Assembly: GCF_022770205.1 (NCBI RefSeq)
Contig: NZ_JALEIK010000018.1
Coordinates: 1-64,000 of the forward strand
DNA length: 64,000 nt
Reading direction: 5' to 3'
DNA from: Helicobacter sp.
GTDB taxonomy: Bacteria > Campylobacterota > Campylobacteria > Campylobacterales > Helicobacteraceae
Shown here: in pieces, positions 1 to 9,398 of the stretch
Numbering within the stretch: position 1 is the first letter of the stretch
Layout of the letters: every line of letters starts with the position of its first letter
Made by a program: the position numbers and the translations under genes
The notes under the pieces: model-generated
Told to the model about the DNA's origin: nothing
Database searches by the model: none
The model's input: the letters and a program-made list of their open reading frames with translations, nothing else

Positions 1-1
1 A

Positions 2-502
2 GCAGGACTTAGTTTAGATTCTAAGCTCTTGCCAAAATCTCACGCAGTTGGAGGGAATGCGGACTTTGTTTATATTTATGATAATCATCATTTGATGATA
101 GAAGCGACACTAACAGAAAAGACAAATCAACGCAGGGCTGAAATGGAAAGCGTGTCAAGGCATTTGGGGAATCTTTTGCTAAGTTTAGATTCTAAGATTC
201 AAGCACAAAGCTATGGCATATTTATCGCACCTTACTTAGACAAAAATGTCCTAAACGACTTTAGAAGCCGACAAAATTGCTATTTTGAAAATGATAAAAC
301 ACATATTAAAGGAATGCAGATTCTGCCCCTAAGCACAGATGATTTAATTAAAATCTTAGAATCTTGCCTAAGCTACAACGCCCTTATGCCAAAGTTTAAA
401 CAAGCCCTTAGCAGTAATGAAACTTGGGGTAGTAAGTGGTATCAGACTCATATTCAAGCAATGATTAATAGTTTAAATTCTTTCATAATTTTTATAGATT
501 AG
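2..502 (+). CDS. AlwI-family type II restriction endonuclease, C-terminal part (cut by window edge)
   Basis: The reading frame is open to the first base of the window, so the gene starts outside it. The visible 166 residues contain a block reading GGNADFVY followed about ten residues later by MIEATLT. This resembles the catalytic region of AlwI-type restriction enzymes, a divergent PD-(D/E)xK nuclease fold in which D and E bind the metal. The last part is helical and rich in Ser, Lys and Asn. The partner DNA methyltransferase is not in the window and would be expected to the left. Family assignment comes from the remembered motif only. The protein could be inactive, since the N-terminal DNA-binding half is not visible. 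Confidence 0.65.
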   Translation, partial: AGLSLDSKLLPKSHAVGGNADFVYIYDNHHLMIEATLTEKTNQRRAEMESVSRHLGNLLLSLDSKIQAQSYGIFIAPYLDKNVLNDFRSRQNCYFENDKTHIKGMQILPLSTDDLIKILESCLSYNALMPKFKQALSSNETWGSKWYQTHIQAMINSLNSFIIFID

Positions 503-554
503 CATTCTTAAAGTGCTTTCAATTAGGATTTCTAAATTTATTTAAAATGTTTAA

Positions 555-630
555 TGGTGGCCACGACTGGACTTGAACCAGCGACCACTACCATGTCAAG
601 GTAGTGCTCTACCAACTGAGCTACGCGACC
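555..630 (-). tRNA. tRNA-Val (anticodon GAC)
   Basis: On the minus strand a 76-base cloverleaf starts GGTCGCG and ends with an encoded CCA. The anticodon stem CTACC/GGTAG encloses loop TTGACAT, giving anticodon GAC for valine GUC/GUU codons. The TΨC arm reads GGTTCAAGTCC. It lies between the restriction gene and lspA. Confidence 0.95.
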
Positions 631-657
631 TTGTTATTTGAAAGAATATACATTGTA

Positions 658-1146
658 TCACGGCACGCTTTTATTTTTGCTTAAAAACACATTAAAGAGA
701 ATCAACGCAACTCCTGCATTAATCATCACATCAGCAAAATTAAAAATCGCAAACTCAAATTTATAATGCCAAAAAATATAATCCACCACTCCGCCGTGGA
801 TAAATCTGTCTAAAACATTAGAAATCCCCGCACCAAAAATCATTCCAAGTGCAATAGAATGCGCTTTTAACATCTCTGTATGCTTACATAAATAAAAAAA
901 GATTCCAACTAAAAGTGCAATTTGCAAATACTTAAGCCACTCTTGCAAGAATGCCAACATTGAAAATGCCACGCCTTTATTATACACAAGCAATAAAGAA
1001 ATCACATTTGTACCATAAATCACATCACCTTGCTGATAACCGCTTAAGACAAAATACCACTTAATTGCTTGATCTAGCAAAAACACAACACACAAAGCAA
1101 CACAAAAGCCAAGCCAAGCGGAATTTTTAAAGCCCCCTTTTAGCAA
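658..1146 (-). CDS. lspA: lipoprotein signal peptidase (signal peptidase II)
   Basis: Inner-membrane aspartic protease that removes the signal peptide of diacylglyceryl-modified prolipoproteins. The 162-residue length is normal and four hydrophobic segments are visible. The two catalytic Asp blocks are present: [14 protein letters not shown] and, about 12 residues later, FNFADVMIN. The start overlaps the last 7 bases of glmM, so the two are translationally linked. Its substrates in this window include RlpA and the broken lipoprotein at 32.8 kb. Confidence 0.95.
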   Translation of the reverse strand: MLKGGFKNSAWLGFCVALCVVFLLDQAIKWYFVLSGYQQGDVIYGTNVISLLLVYNKGVAFSMLAFLQEWLKYLQIALLVGIFFYLCKHTEMLKAHSIALGMIFGAGISNVLDRFIHGGVVDYIFWHYKFEFAIFNFADVMINAGVALILFNVFLSKNKSVP

Positions 1147-2477
1147 ATTTTACCCCTAAAATACTCTTCACACTCTAGCATAGCTTTATCTAAAAGTTTC
1201 ACATCTTTACCTTCTAGCAAAATACGCAATTTATTCTCTGTCCCACTATAACGGATTAAATGGCGGATATTATGTGCTTCAATAGATTTTAAAAAGCTTT
1301 GATAATTTTCTAACGCTTCTAAACTTGGCTTAGAACTTACAGAGAGATTTTTTAGAATCTGCGGATAAAGATTAAAGCAATTTAACGCCTTAGAAGCGGG
1401 CTTTTTAGACTTTAAAACATAAGCGATTGTTTGCAAAGCACTCACTAAACCATCACCTGTTTTTGCAAAATCGCTAAAAATAATATGCCCACTTTGCTCC
1501 CCACCAAAATTTAAATCTTTCTCAAGCATTGCCTCAAGCACATATTTATCGCCCACGCTAGAGCGCACAAGTGCGATTCCGTGAGATTTTAAAAACTCTT
1601 CTAGGGCATAATTACTCATAATAGTTGCAACAATAGCATTATTTTTTAGCATTTTAGATTCTTTTGCTGCTAATGCTAGCACGCCAATTAACTTATCTCC
1701 GTGAATCACTTCCCCCCTTTCATCAACAACTACAAGTCTATCTGCATCGCCATCAAGTGCAAATCCAATATCCGCCCTCACGCGCCGCACTTCTTCTTGT
1801 AACATTAAGGGCTGCGTTGCGCCACAATTTTCATTAATATTAAAACCATTTGGTTCATCATTAATCACAAAAACTTCCGCCCCAAGCTCACTAAAAATTG
1901 TTGGCGCAACCTTATACGCCGCCCCATTTGCACAATCAAGCACAACACGGATTCCGTGCAAAGACAAATCTTTAGGAAAAGAATTTTTAATATGCACAAT
2001 ATAACGCCCTATTACATCATCAATTCTTTTAGATGAGCCAATCTCTTTACCGCTTTTTTGCGCTGCTTCAAGCGTGTTTAAATCCTTATAAATTTTCTCA
2101 ATGGCTTCTTCATCTTTTTTATCAATCTTATATCCACTCCGCCCAAAAAACTTAATTCCATTATCCATAAAAGGATTATGGCTAGCACTCACCATTATCC
2201 CACCATCACAGCGCATATCTTCTGTTAAATACGCAATTGCAGGTGTTGGCATAGGACCAATTTGTATCACTGCATAACCCACTGCTGTAAGCCCGCTAAC
2301 AAGGGCATTTTCTAGCATATATCCACTCCGCCTTGTGTCTTTACCTACTAGGATTTTATTTGTTTTTGCGTGTTCTCTGTAATAAATCCCAGCAGCAATT
2401 CCTAACTTAAGGGCGCAAAAGGCATCAAGTCTAACTCCTGCTTCGCCTCTGACGCCATCTGTCCCAAATAATTTCAT
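1140..2477 (-). CDS. glmM: phosphoglucosamine mutase
   Basis: Converts glucosamine-6-phosphate to glucosamine-1-phosphate, feeding UDP-GlcNAc for peptidoglycan and lipopolysaccharide. It is 445 residues, the usual length. The phosphoserine loop SASHNP lies at residues 97-102, with Ser99 as the phosphate carrier. A metal-binding DGDADR is near residue 240 and a C-terminal phosphate-binding RYSGTE is present. The N-terminus [11 protein letters not shown] is typical of the family. It is followed without a gap by lspA and is divergent from rpsT. Confidence 0.96.
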   Translation of the reverse strand: MKLFGTDGVRGEAGVRLDAFCALKLGIAAGIYYREHAKTNKILVGKDTRRSGYMLENALVSGLTAVGYAVIQIGPMPTPAIAYLTEDMRCDGGIMVSASHNPFMDNGIKFFGRSGYKIDKKDEEAIEKIYKDLNTLEAAQKSGKEIGSSKRIDDVIGRYIVHIKNSFPKDLSLHGIRVVLDCANGAAYKVAPTIFSELGAEVFVINDEPNGFNINENCGATQPLMLQEEVRRVRADIGFALDGDADRLVVVDERGEVIHGDKLIGVLALAAKESKMLKNNAIVATIMSNYALEEFLKSHGIALVRSSVGDKYVLEAMLEKDLNFGGEQSGHIIFSDFAKTGDGLVSALQTIAYVLKSKKPASKALNCFNLYPQILKNLSVSSKPSLEALENYQSFLKSIEAHNIRHLIRYSGTENKLRILLEGKDVKLLDKAMLECEEYFRGKIC

Positions 2478-2557
2478 ACTTGTGCCTTTTTATTTGCTTT
2501 TAATAAAATGTTAAATAGAATTTTAGCTTAAATTTTTTATAAAAGGATTAACACCCT

Positions 2558-2833
2558 ATGGCAAATCATAAATCAGCGGAAAAACGCATCCGTCAAACAA
2601 AAAAGCGCACCGAGAGAAACCGCTATTACAAAACAAGAATTAAAAATATGACAAGAGCTTTAAAGGAAGCCATCGAAGCAAAAGATTTAAATAAAGCGCA
2701 AGAAACAATGCAACAAATCAATCAAAACTTCCACAGCTATGTTAGCAAAGGAATTCTAACAAAAAATACCGCTGCTAGAAAAGTTAGCCGACTAAACGCT
2801 TCTGTAAAAAAACTTGCCCCAGCAAACGCTTAA
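2558..2833 (+). CDS. rpsT: 30S ribosomal protein S20
   Basis: A small basic primary 16S rRNA-binding protein of 91 residues. The N-terminus [13 protein letters not shown] and the Lys/Arg-rich helical pattern are diagnostic. AAAAGGATT precedes the ATG at a suitable distance. It is followed by a short hairpin and prfA; S20 next to RF1 is a common arrangement in Helicobacter and Campylobacter. Confidence 0.97.
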   Translation: MANHKSAEKRIRQTKKRTERNRYYKTRIKNMTRALKEAIEAKDLNKAQETMQQINQNFHSYVSKGILTKNTAARKVSRLNASVKKLAPANA

Positions 2834-2850
2834 ATCTCAGCGTTTGTTTT
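2824..2850 (+). terminator. possible weak terminator or attenuator overlapping the rpsT stop
   Basis: AAACGCT at 2824-2830 can pair with AGCGTTT at 2839-2845 around an 8-base loop, followed by GTTTT. The stem includes the rpsT stop region and prfA begins only 16 bases later, so it may reduce rather than stop read-through. Confidence 0.4.
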
Positions 2851-2865
2851 CCCTAAAGCCCTTAT

Positions 2866-3948
2866 ATGCTAGCTTCTAAACTTCAGCCTTTTATCAAGCG
2901 TTATGATGAAATTAGCGCATTGCTTATTGATCCTAATCTCTTAAATGATATTAAACGCATTACAGAACTTAGTAAAGAGCAAAGCGACTTAGAAGAGCTT
3001 GTAGAAAAAGCGCGCACATATCTTAACAATCTACAAAGCATTGAAGAAAATAAAGCCTTACTAGAGGATAAAGAGCTAGGCGATTTAGCAAAAGAAGAGA
3101 TTAAAGAAACAGAAGCACAAAATGTGGAATTAGAAGCAGAAATTAAAGCTTTATTACTTCCAAAAGATCCTAATGATGATAAAAACATTTACTTAGAATT
3201 GCGTGCAGGCACGGGCGGTGATGAAGCGGGGATTTTTGTGGGTGATTTATTCCGTGCTTATGTGCGCTATGCAGACCTTAAGGGTTGGAAAGTAGAAATC
3301 ATTAGCTCTAGTGAAAATAGCGTTGGAGGCTATAAAGAAGTCATTGCGCTTGTTAAGGGCAAAGGTGCGTATTCAAGGCTAAAATTTGAAGGTGGAACAC
3401 ACCGCGTGCAACGCGTTCCTACCACAGAATCACAAGGCAGAGTGCATACCTCAGCAATCACAGTTGCCATTATGCCAGAAGTTGATGATGTGGAAGTTGT
3501 GATTAATCCTAATGATTTGCGCATTGAAGTTTTTCGCGCAGGCGGACACGGCGGACAATGTGTTAATACCACAGACTCTGCTGTTAGAATCACACATATT
3601 CCAACAGGGATTAGCGTGTCTATGCAAGATGAAAAATCCCAGCATAAAAATAAAGATAAAGCAATGAAAATCTTAAAAGCTAGGATTTATGAAGCAGAGC
3701 TTGAAGCGCAAATGGAGCAAAATGCAGAGGCTAGAAAATCTCAAGTTGGAAGCGGGGATAGAAGTGAGAGAATCCGCACTTATAATTATCCACAAAATCG
3801 CTTAACAGACCACCGCGTTGGTCTTACACTTTATAGTTTAGAAGAAACAATGTTAAGTGGAGGCTTAGACGCAGTCATTGACCCCATTGTTGCTTATTTT
3901 CAAGCAGAAGCACTACAAAATAGTGGCATCACAAGTGAAAAAACTTAA
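2866..3948 (+). CDS. prfA: peptide chain release factor 1
   Basis: Releases finished peptides at UAA and UAG stop codons. It is 360 residues. The GGQ motif that triggers peptidyl-tRNA hydrolysis is at residues 229-231. The stop-recognition tripeptide is PTT at about 185-187, which fits the PxT pattern of RF1 and excludes RF2 (SPF). The N-terminal acidic helical domain is intact. It follows rpsT in the same direction, with tRNA-Ser just downstream. Confidence 0.97.
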   Translation: MLASKLQPFIKRYDEISALLIDPNLLNDIKRITELSKEQSDLEELVEKARTYLNNLQSIEENKALLEDKELGDLAKEEIKETEAQNVELEAEIKALLLPKDPNDDKNIYLELRAGTGGDEAGIFVGDLFRAYVRYADLKGWKVEIISSSENSVGGYKEVIALVKGKGAYSRLKFEGGTHRVQRVPTTESQGRVHTSAITVAIMPEVDDVEVVINPNDLRIEVFRAGGHGGQCVNTTDSAVRITHIPTGISVSMQDEKSQHKNKDKAMKILKARIYEAELEAQMEQNAEARKSQVGSGDRSERIRTYNYPQNRLTDHRVGLTLYSLEETMLSGGLDAVIDPIVAYFQAEALQNSGITSEKT

Positions 3949-3995
3949 GCTGCCTTTTACTTAAAATTGTTACAATTAGCATTCTCTTTTCTTAA

Positions 3996-4086
3996 GGACA
4001 GATGGGTGAGTTGGCTGAAACCACATCCCTGCTAAGGATGCGTAGTCGCAAGATTACCGAGAGTTCGAATCTCTCTCTGTCCGCCA
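3996..4086 (+). tRNA. tRNA-Ser (anticodon GCT)
   Basis: A 91-base tRNA with the long variable arm of class II tRNAs. It begins GGACAGA and ends TCTGTCCGCCA with encoded CCA. The anticodon loop CTGCTAA gives GCT for serine AGC/AGU codons. The TΨC segment reads GTTCGAATC. Confidence 0.95.
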
Positions 4087-4199
4087 CTTATTCTTTAAAA
4101 ATGCAATCTACTATGCAATTCTTATTTAATGATTAATTAACGCTTTAATTTTATAAAGTCATCACAAATCAGCTTCTTGAAAAATCAGGTTTTTTTAGG

Positions 4200-4205
4200 T
4201 AAAAT
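4200..4205 (+). promoter_or_regulatory. candidate -10 element for mltD-rlpA
   Basis: TAAAAT lies 42 bases upstream of the mltD ATG in a 161-base gap after tRNA-Ser. The gap holds no gene. A small inverted repeat (CTTTAA/TTTAAAG-like) lies further upstream. No clear -35 box is seen, as is usual for the sigma-70 promoters of this group. Confidence 0.4.
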
Positions 4206-4221
4206 AAATATTCTTTAAGCT

Positions 4222-4242
4222 TATCTTTATTTTAAGGTTATC
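4222..4242 (+). repeat. leader sequence shared with the eptA leader at 61167
   Basis: The 21 bases in front of mltD match the 22 bases at 61167-61188 in front of eptA except for one inserted C. Both copies end in AAGGTTATC next to the start codon, so they include the ribosome-binding site. Confidence 0.5.
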
Positions 4243-4247
4243 CCAAA

Positions 4248-5321
4248 ATGAAAATTTTTTATCTGTTGCTTTGTTTGCTTACATTAAATTATGCACAATT
4301 TGATGATTTAACCTATGATACACGCAACGAAGAGGTATTAAAAACCTTTGATGTTGAGCCAGAATTTTTAAACAATAGTTATTTTATTGATGTCAAAAAT
4401 AGCTTTTTTGCCGATGCGCACAGAGATTATTTACTAACAAAATTCAAAAATGGGCAAGAATTCATTCCAACACTAAGAGAAATGTTTCTAAAAGAAGGGA
4501 TTCCACAAGAATTTTTGTATCTTGCAATGATAGAATCTGGCTTTTCTCTCACTGCAAAATCTAGCAAACGCGCCATTGGAATGTGGCAATTCATACCAAA
4601 AACTGCACAATCTTTAGGATTATCTATCAATGCGCAAATTGATGAACGCAAAGATCCGATTAAATCCACACAAGCTGCCATCACATATTTAAAACATTTA
4701 AAATCTTCCTTTGGCAAATGGTATCTCGCAGCAATTGCTTATAATTGTGGTGATGGATGCTTAAGAAGGGCAATTAAAAAAGCAGGAAGCGACTCACTAA
4801 GCGTGCTACTAGATCCAAAAGAAAAATACATTCCGTTAGAAAGCAGAATGTATATTCGTAAAATCCTTTCTGTTTCTTTACTTTTTCACAACATTAATAC
4901 CCTAAAAGCAAACAACTATGATTATTTCTTAAATCGTGGTGCAAACTCTCTTTTAGCAACCATTGAAGTGCCACCTGCTACACCCCTTAACCAAATCTCT
5001 TCTAAAGTTGGAATCTCTTTAAACGAGTTAAAACGCTACAATCCCCAATTTAAGCGTGCCATTACACCAACATTTGCTAGAACTTATAGCGTGCATATTC
5101 CCTATCAATTTTTAGCGCAATATAAAGAAAATGCACAAAACCAAGAAGCAATCAAACTTAAACCCTATCTTGTGCATCGCGTAGGAAAGGGAGACACGAT
5201 GTATTCTATTGCTAAACGCTATGGCATTCCAAGCAAACAAATCGCACAATACAATGGAATCACAGACATCCACACACTCTCTATTAATCAAGAAATTGTG
5301 ATTCCATTAAACAAGGGGTAA
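4248..5321 (+). CDS. mltD: membrane-bound lytic murein transglycosylase D-like protein with LysM
   Basis: Cleaves the glycan strand of peptidoglycan in the periplasm. A signal peptide covers residues 1-16 (cleavage near NYA-Q). The SLT lysozyme-like domain spans about 75-200, with catalytic Glu96 in MIESGF followed by GMWQF and an AYNCGDG block. A LysM peptidoglycan-binding repeat is at the C-terminus (YLVHRVGKGDTMYSIAKRYG), with a weaker LysM-like stretch before it. It is followed after one base by rlpA, a second peptidoglycan-acting protein. Confidence 0.88.
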   Translation: MKIFYLLLCLLTLNYAQFDDLTYDTRNEEVLKTFDVEPEFLNNSYFIDVKNSFFADAHRDYLLTKFKNGQEFIPTLREMFLKEGIPQEFLYLAMIESGFSLTAKSSKRAIGMWQFIPKTAQSLGLSINAQIDERKDPIKSTQAAITYLKHLKSSFGKWYLAAIAYNCGDGCLRRAIKKAGSDSLSVLLDPKEKYIPLESRMYIRKILSVSLLFHNINTLKANNYDYFLNRGANSLLATIEVPPATPLNQISSKVGISLNELKRYNPQFKRAITPTFARTYSVHIPYQFLAQYKENAQNQEAIKLKPYLVHRVGKGDTMYSIAKRYGIPSKQIAQYNGITDIHTLSINQEIVIPLNKG

Positions 5322-5322
5322 T

Positions 5323-6138
5323 ATGCAAACTTTTGGAATCTTTTTTAAAATTTTTGTCGCAAGCTTCATACTTTTATTGCTTGCTGGCTGTGGCTCTAAG
5401 AAAATAAGCATTCCCTATAACGGAAGCACTCCAAATTATGGAACTATGCACAATAGCGCACAGGTGCAAAGAGCAACAATGCGTCCTTATCAAATTAATG
5501 GCAAATGGTATTATCCTACAACAGTAACGCTAGGGGAAAGCTATGATGGAGTCGCAAGTTGGTATGGTCCTAAATTCCACGGCAAAAAAACTTCCAATGG
5601 AGAAACTTATAATATGTATGCACACACTGCAGCACACAAAACTTTGCCAATGAACACAATTGTGCGTGTAACAAGTAAAGAAAATGGAAAATCCACCATT
5701 GTGCGCATTAACGATAGAGGTCCTTTCATAGCAGGTAGAATCATTGATTTATCCAAAGCCGCTGCAAATGACATTTCTATGACAGGCTTAGCGCGTGTGC
5801 GCGTGGAAGTCATAGGCTTTAATGGAGCAATTTCAAACTCTTTACCGCTCAATCAAGAAACCCTTGCACAAAGTGAATACAAAGTTACAACCACGCAAAA
5901 AACAATGCAACTCTCGCAATTCCTTGTCCAAATCGGTGCATTTAGACGCAAAGAAGGTGCACAAACCTATCAAAAAAGCTATACAAACATTCAAGGCTAT
6001 CAAACCATCATTAAAGAATACCTATTTGAAGGCTCACCTATTTATCGCGTAATGTTAAGCGGTTTTAAAAGTGAAGCGGAGGCTAGAGATTTTATTGCTT
6101 CCCAAAAAATTGCAGGCGCATTCATTGCAGCAGAATAG
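5323..6138 (+). CDS. rlpA: RlpA-like septal ring lytic transglycosylase, SPOR-domain lipoprotein
   Basis: An outer-membrane lipoprotein acting on denuded peptidoglycan. The signal peptide ends in a lipobox (LLLAGC), with the acylated Cys at about residue 23. A double-psi beta-barrel (DPBB) domain spans about 65-170 and contains GVASWYGPKFHGKKT, the acidic RINDRGPF block and GRIIDLS. A SPOR domain (QIGAFRRKEGAQ onward) fills the C-terminus. It is co-directional with mltD and probably co-transcribed. Confidence 0.9.
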   Translation: MQTFGIFFKIFVASFILLLLAGCGSKKISIPYNGSTPNYGTMHNSAQVQRATMRPYQINGKWYYPTTVTLGESYDGVASWYGPKFHGKKTSNGETYNMYAHTAAHKTLPMNTIVRVTSKENGKSTIVRINDRGPFIAGRIIDLSKAAANDISMTGLARVRVEVIGFNGAISNSLPLNQETLAQSEYKVTTTQKTMQLSQFLVQIGAFRRKEGAQTYQKSYTNIQGYQTIIKEYLFEGSPIYRVMLSGFKSEAEARDFIASQKIAGAFIAAE

Positions 6139-6152
6139 TTAAGGTTAAGATT

Positions 6153-6725
6153 ATGCAAACATTAACACGCAACACAAAAGAAACACAAACCACAGCTTCT
6201 TTAGAAGTCTATGGTAGTGGCAATGCAGAGATACAAACTGGAATTGGATTTTTTAACCATATGCTACAATCTCTCTGTAAGCACGCAAATTGGAATCTAA
6301 ACCTAAACTGCAAAGGCGATTTAGAAGTGGATTTTCACCACAGCGTAGAGGATTGTGGAATCGTAATTGGCTCACTCTTAAAAACATCTCTTTTCCCCCT
6401 TAGCAAGATAGAACGCTTTGGCAATGCAAGCATTGTGATGGATGAAGCCTGTGTTGAATGTGATTTAGACTTAAGCAACCGCCCCTTTTTAGTGTATGAA
6501 GTCCCTGTTAGCGGAAAGGTTGGGGAGTTTGATTGTGAGTTAGTCGAAGAGTTTTTCCGTGCCGTTGTGCAAAATGCTGGAATCTCAGCGCATATTATTG
6601 CAAAAAGAGGCAAAAACCAACACCATTTAATTGAAGCTTGCTTTAAAGCCTTTGCAGTTGCCTTACGCAGAGCCTATGCAAAAAATGAAGCCCTAGGAAT
6701 CCCTAGTACAAAAGGCATCTTATGA
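6153..6725 (+). CDS. hisB: imidazoleglycerol-phosphate dehydratase
   Basis: Catalyses the sixth step of histidine biosynthesis, forming imidazole acetol phosphate. It is the monofunctional 190-residue form without the histidinol-phosphatase domain. Metal-binding motifs HHSVED and GKNQHHLIE are present, as is GIGFFNHML at the start. The stop overlaps the kdsC start (ATGA-type junction). hisA and hisH lie 40 kb away, so histidine genes are dispersed here. Confidence 0.96.
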   Translation: MQTLTRNTKETQTTASLEVYGSGNAEIQTGIGFFNHMLQSLCKHANWNLNLNCKGDLEVDFHHSVEDCGIVIGSLLKTSLFPLSKIERFGNASIVMDEACVECDLDLSNRPFLVYEVPVSGKVGEFDCELVEEFFRAVVQNAGISAHIIAKRGKNQHHLIEACFKAFAVALRRAYAKNEALGIPSTKGIL

Positions 6726-7216
6726 TTAAGCTTATTGTGCTAGATGTAGATGGAACTTTAAGCGATGGGAATGTTATTTATAGCGATGAAGGAACAGAAA
6801 TTAAAGCATTCAATGTCAAAGATGGCTTAGGAATTGCTGCTTGGATTAAGCTTGGAAGAGAAGTTGCAATCATTACTGGTAGAGAATCCAAAATTGTTGA
6901 AAATCGCGCCAAAGAGCTAAAAATCACCTACATTAAACAGGGCATTCAAAACAAGGCACAAGCCTTAAAAGAAATTTTAACACAGGCAAACATTCACCTT
7001 AATGAAGTTGCAATCATTGGCGATGATTTAAATGATTTGAGTATGCTTAAACTTGTAAAACATTCTTATGCACCCAAAGATGCAGCAAAGCTTGTGAAGC
7101 AAAATGTGCATAGAGTGTTGAAGCAAAAAGGTGGTAAAGGTGCTGTGCGCGCAATGATTGATGAACTTATCAAACAAGAAAATCTGGAGGCAAAACTTTA
7201 TGGGCTATTCACTTAA
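6722..7216 (+). CDS. kdsC: 3-deoxy-D-manno-octulosonate 8-phosphate phosphatase
   Basis: Removes phosphate from KDO-8-phosphate to give KDO, the inner-core sugar of LPS. A compact HAD-superfamily enzyme of 164 residues with the nucleophile motif DVDGTLSDG at the N-terminus, ITGRES, and the metal-binding IGDDLNDL block. It overlaps hisB upstream and lptC downstream. It precedes lptC-lptA, linking KDO formation to LPS export. Confidence 0.94.
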   Translation: MIKLIVLDVDGTLSDGNVIYSDEGTEIKAFNVKDGLGIAAWIKLGREVAIITGRESKIVENRAKELKITYIKQGIQNKAQALKEILTQANIHLNEVAIIGDDLNDLSMLKLVKHSYAPKDAAKLVKQNVHRVLKQKGGKGAVRAMIDELIKQENLEAKLYGLFT

Positions 7217-7751
7217 TCCCCTAAAAACCTTCCAAAGCGCACAACTTGTAACCTTCTTTTTTATCGCTTTGTGTGGTTTTAGTTTTGCAATGGTATTACT
7301 TTTAAGCGCAAAACACACACACATTACACAAACCCAAAAAGACATCACACGCTTTGAAGTCTTTGACTTTAAATATTTTAAAATCACAGAAAATGGTGTA
7401 ACTACCATAGCCATTGGAAAAAAAGCGAGAGAAAATGCTAATAAAGAAAACGCACTAGAATTCTTAAATGTAAGAAATCGCAATGGCAATGCACAAGAGC
7501 ATCTCCAAGCAGATTTTGCACTTTATAACAATAATAATATCTTCTTTCCACAGGGCGTTACTTACACGCGCGGTAATACAAAATTTTGGAGTCAGCAAGC
7601 ACGCTATTATTTGGATTCTAAAAATTTAGAGGGCATAGGAGAATTTGTCATTTTGGACAAAAGCGCAACAATCCGCGGACGCAACATTATTTATAAGGAC
7701 GAAAAAGTCTATGCAATCAATATCCGCGGAATCTTAAAAGGAAACCAATGA
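7200..7751 (+). CDS. lptC: LPS export ABC transporter periplasmic protein LptC
   Basis: Bitopic inner-membrane protein that passes LPS from LptBFG to LptA. One transmembrane helix is at about residues 13-36, followed by a beta-jellyroll periplasmic domain with repeated short beta strands (FALYNNNNIFFPQGV, ATIRGRNI). The start is placed at the ATG preceded by TCTGGAGG, which overlaps the kdsC end; an in-frame ATG 42 bases upstream lacks such a site. The 183-residue length suits the family. Confidence 0.85.
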   Translation: MGYSLNPLKTFQSAQLVTFFFIALCGFSFAMVLLLSAKHTHITQTQKDITRFEVFDFKYFKITENGVTTIAIGKKARENANKENALEFLNVRNRNGNAQEHLQADFALYNNNNIFFPQGVTYTRGNTKFWSQQARYYLDSKNLEGIGEFVILDKSATIRGRNIIYKDEKVYAINIRGILKGNQ

Positions 7752-8209
7752 AATATTTAATAGGAATCCTATTTTTGGCACTTTTTGCATTCTCTGAAGA
7801 AATTGAAGTCAGCGCACAAGAGTTTGTGGGCGATGAGAAAAAAAAATTCACGCATCTTAAAGGAAATGTGGAAATTAAGCGCTCTAGCGATCGTTTAGTT
7901 TCCAATGAAGCTTTTGTGTATTTAGATTCCAACAATCGCCCTAGCAAAATGCAAGCCCTTGGCAATGTGCGCTTTTGGTTTAAGTTAAAAGACGGAAGGC
8001 AAATTGAAGGAGAATCTAACGAGGCTTTGTATTTGCCAAACACGCAAGAATATCAAATTTTAGGCAATGCAATTGTGCGTGAACTTAATAAGAAAAATGT
8101 TGTGCGTGGTGATAAAATCATTGTTCGCCAAAAAGATGGCTATATTAATGTTGTAGGCAATGAAAAAAAACCCGCACGGCTAATTTTTAAGCTAGATAAA
8201 GAGCAATGA
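7748..8209 (+). CDS. lptA: LPS transport periplasmic protein LptA
   Basis: Periplasmic bridge protein of the Lpt machine (OstA/LptA fold). The signal peptide is residues 1-15 (FAFS-EE), and the 153-residue body has successive beta strands with FTHLKGNVEIKR, ALGNVRFWF and GNAIVRELN. It overlaps lptC by 4 bases and engB by 4 bases, so the kdsC-lptC-lptA-engB genes form a tightly packed unit. Confidence 0.9.
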   Translation: MKYLIGILFLALFAFSEEIEVSAQEFVGDEKKKFTHLKGNVEIKRSSDRLVSNEAFVYLDSNNRPSKMQALGNVRFWFKLKDGRQIEGESNEALYLPNTQEYQILGNAIVRELNKKNVVRGDKIIVRQKDGYINVVGNEKKPARLIFKLDKEQ

Positions 8210-8859
8210 TGCAAAATTTTAGCCTAACCAATGCAAGCTTCATAACCTCAGCGCAAAACCTCTCACAATGCCCTCCGCCAGTGCTTTCAGAAGTTGCATT
8301 TCTAGGACGGAGCAATGTGGGCAAAAGCACACTCATTAATCTCTTATGCCATCAAAAAAATCTAGCAAAAAGTTCTTCTACTCCGGGAAAAACACGCTTA
8401 ATAAATTTCTTTTTAACGCAATGGAAGGCAAACTTGCAAGATTCCACAAAAGATTCCATAAACAATTCTACGCAACAAGAGATTTTAAAGCTTATGTTTG
8501 TAGATTTGCCCGGTTTTGGCTATGCAAGGGTTGCAAAAAGCCAAAAGGAATTATGGAATCGCAATTTAGTAGAATTTCTGCGCAAAAGGGATTGTATTAG
8601 ATTATTTGTGCATCTAAGGGACAGCAGACATCCTAATTTAGAAATTGATACAAATCTGCTTGCCTTTGTTAAGCAATTTTTAAGAGGGGATCAACGCTTT
8701 GTGCAGATTTTTACAAAATTTGATAAACTCAATGTTAGTGAGCAAAATAAACTCAAAAGCGCATTTCCCAATGCTTTATTTTCAAGCTCCCTAAAAAGAC
8801 AAAACACTCCTAAAATTGCAGATTTTATTGTAGCAAACACATTAGGATATGCCTTATGA
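8206..8859 (+). CDS. engB: ribosome biogenesis GTP-binding protein EngB (YsxC/YihA)
   Basis: An essential GTPase for late large-subunit assembly. P-loop GRSNVGKST is at residues 34-42, G3 reads DLPGFGYA and G4 reads TKFDKL. 217 residues. Two consecutive ATG codons could start it; the first overlaps the lptA stop. The segment at about 75-100 is longer and more Asn/Ser-rich than in most homologues. Confidence 0.93.
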   Translation: MMQNFSLTNASFITSAQNLSQCPPPVLSEVAFLGRSNVGKSTLINLLCHQKNLAKSSSTPGKTRLINFFLTQWKANLQDSTKDSINNSTQQEILKLMFVDLPGFGYARVAKSQKELWNRNLVEFLRKRDCIRLFVHLRDSRHPNLEIDTNLLAFVKQFLRGDQRFVQIFTKFDKLNVSEQNKLKSAFPNALFSSSLKRQNTPKIADFIVANTLGYAL

Positions 8860-9398
8860 TTATCGCACAACCAAAACTCAATGATATTCCAATAATGCGT
8901 GAAATTGTCCGCCCAGAAGTAGAAAAAGGCGTGATTTTAGAGCGTAGCGTAGATGTGATGGCAAATATGATTCGCTCTTACCGCGTAGCTTGGGAGGAAC
9001 AAGAAGTTTTAGAAAAGAAGGAATTTTTGGATTCCAACTTTGGCAAGCTAATCTTAGAAAACAAACCCTTAAGTGCGCTTAATAACCCTGTAATGCTAGG
9101 CTTTTGCGCCTTGCATTTGCATTCTACCACATTAGCTGAAATTAGAAGTTTAATCGTTGCCCCCTTTGCTCAAAGGCTAGGTATTGCCACAGCACTGATT
9201 AAAGATTGCCAAAAGGAAGCTAAATTGCTTGGAGTAAAAGAAATTTTAGTGCTAACTTATAAGCGCACACTCTTTGAAAAACTAAATTTTATAGAAATTA
9301 GCAAAGATAAAATTCCTAATCAAAAAATTTGGGCGGATTGTATTTTATGCAAACACTTTCCACTATGCGAAGAAATAGCACTGATAAAAGAAATCTAA
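8856..9398 (+). CDS. GNAT-family N-acetyltransferase, similar to amino-acid N-acetyltransferases
   Basis: A 180-residue acetyl-CoA-dependent transferase. The core motif (SLIVAPFAQRLGIATAL, about 102-118) matches the acetyl-CoA-binding motif A. The C-terminal block with paired cysteines (WADCILCKHFPLCEEIAL) resembles the tail of short ArgA-type N-acetylglutamate synthases. That points to arginine biosynthesis, but the substrate is inference. It overlaps engB by 4 bases. Confidence 0.75.
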   Translation: MIIAQPKLNDIPIMREIVRPEVEKGVILERSVDVMANMIRSYRVAWEEQEVLEKKEFLDSNFGKLILENKPLSALNNPVMLGFCALHLHSTTLAEIRSLIVAPFAQRLGIATALIKDCQKEAKLLGVKEILVLTYKRTLFEKLNFIEISKDKIPNQKIWADCILCKHFPLCEEIALIKEI

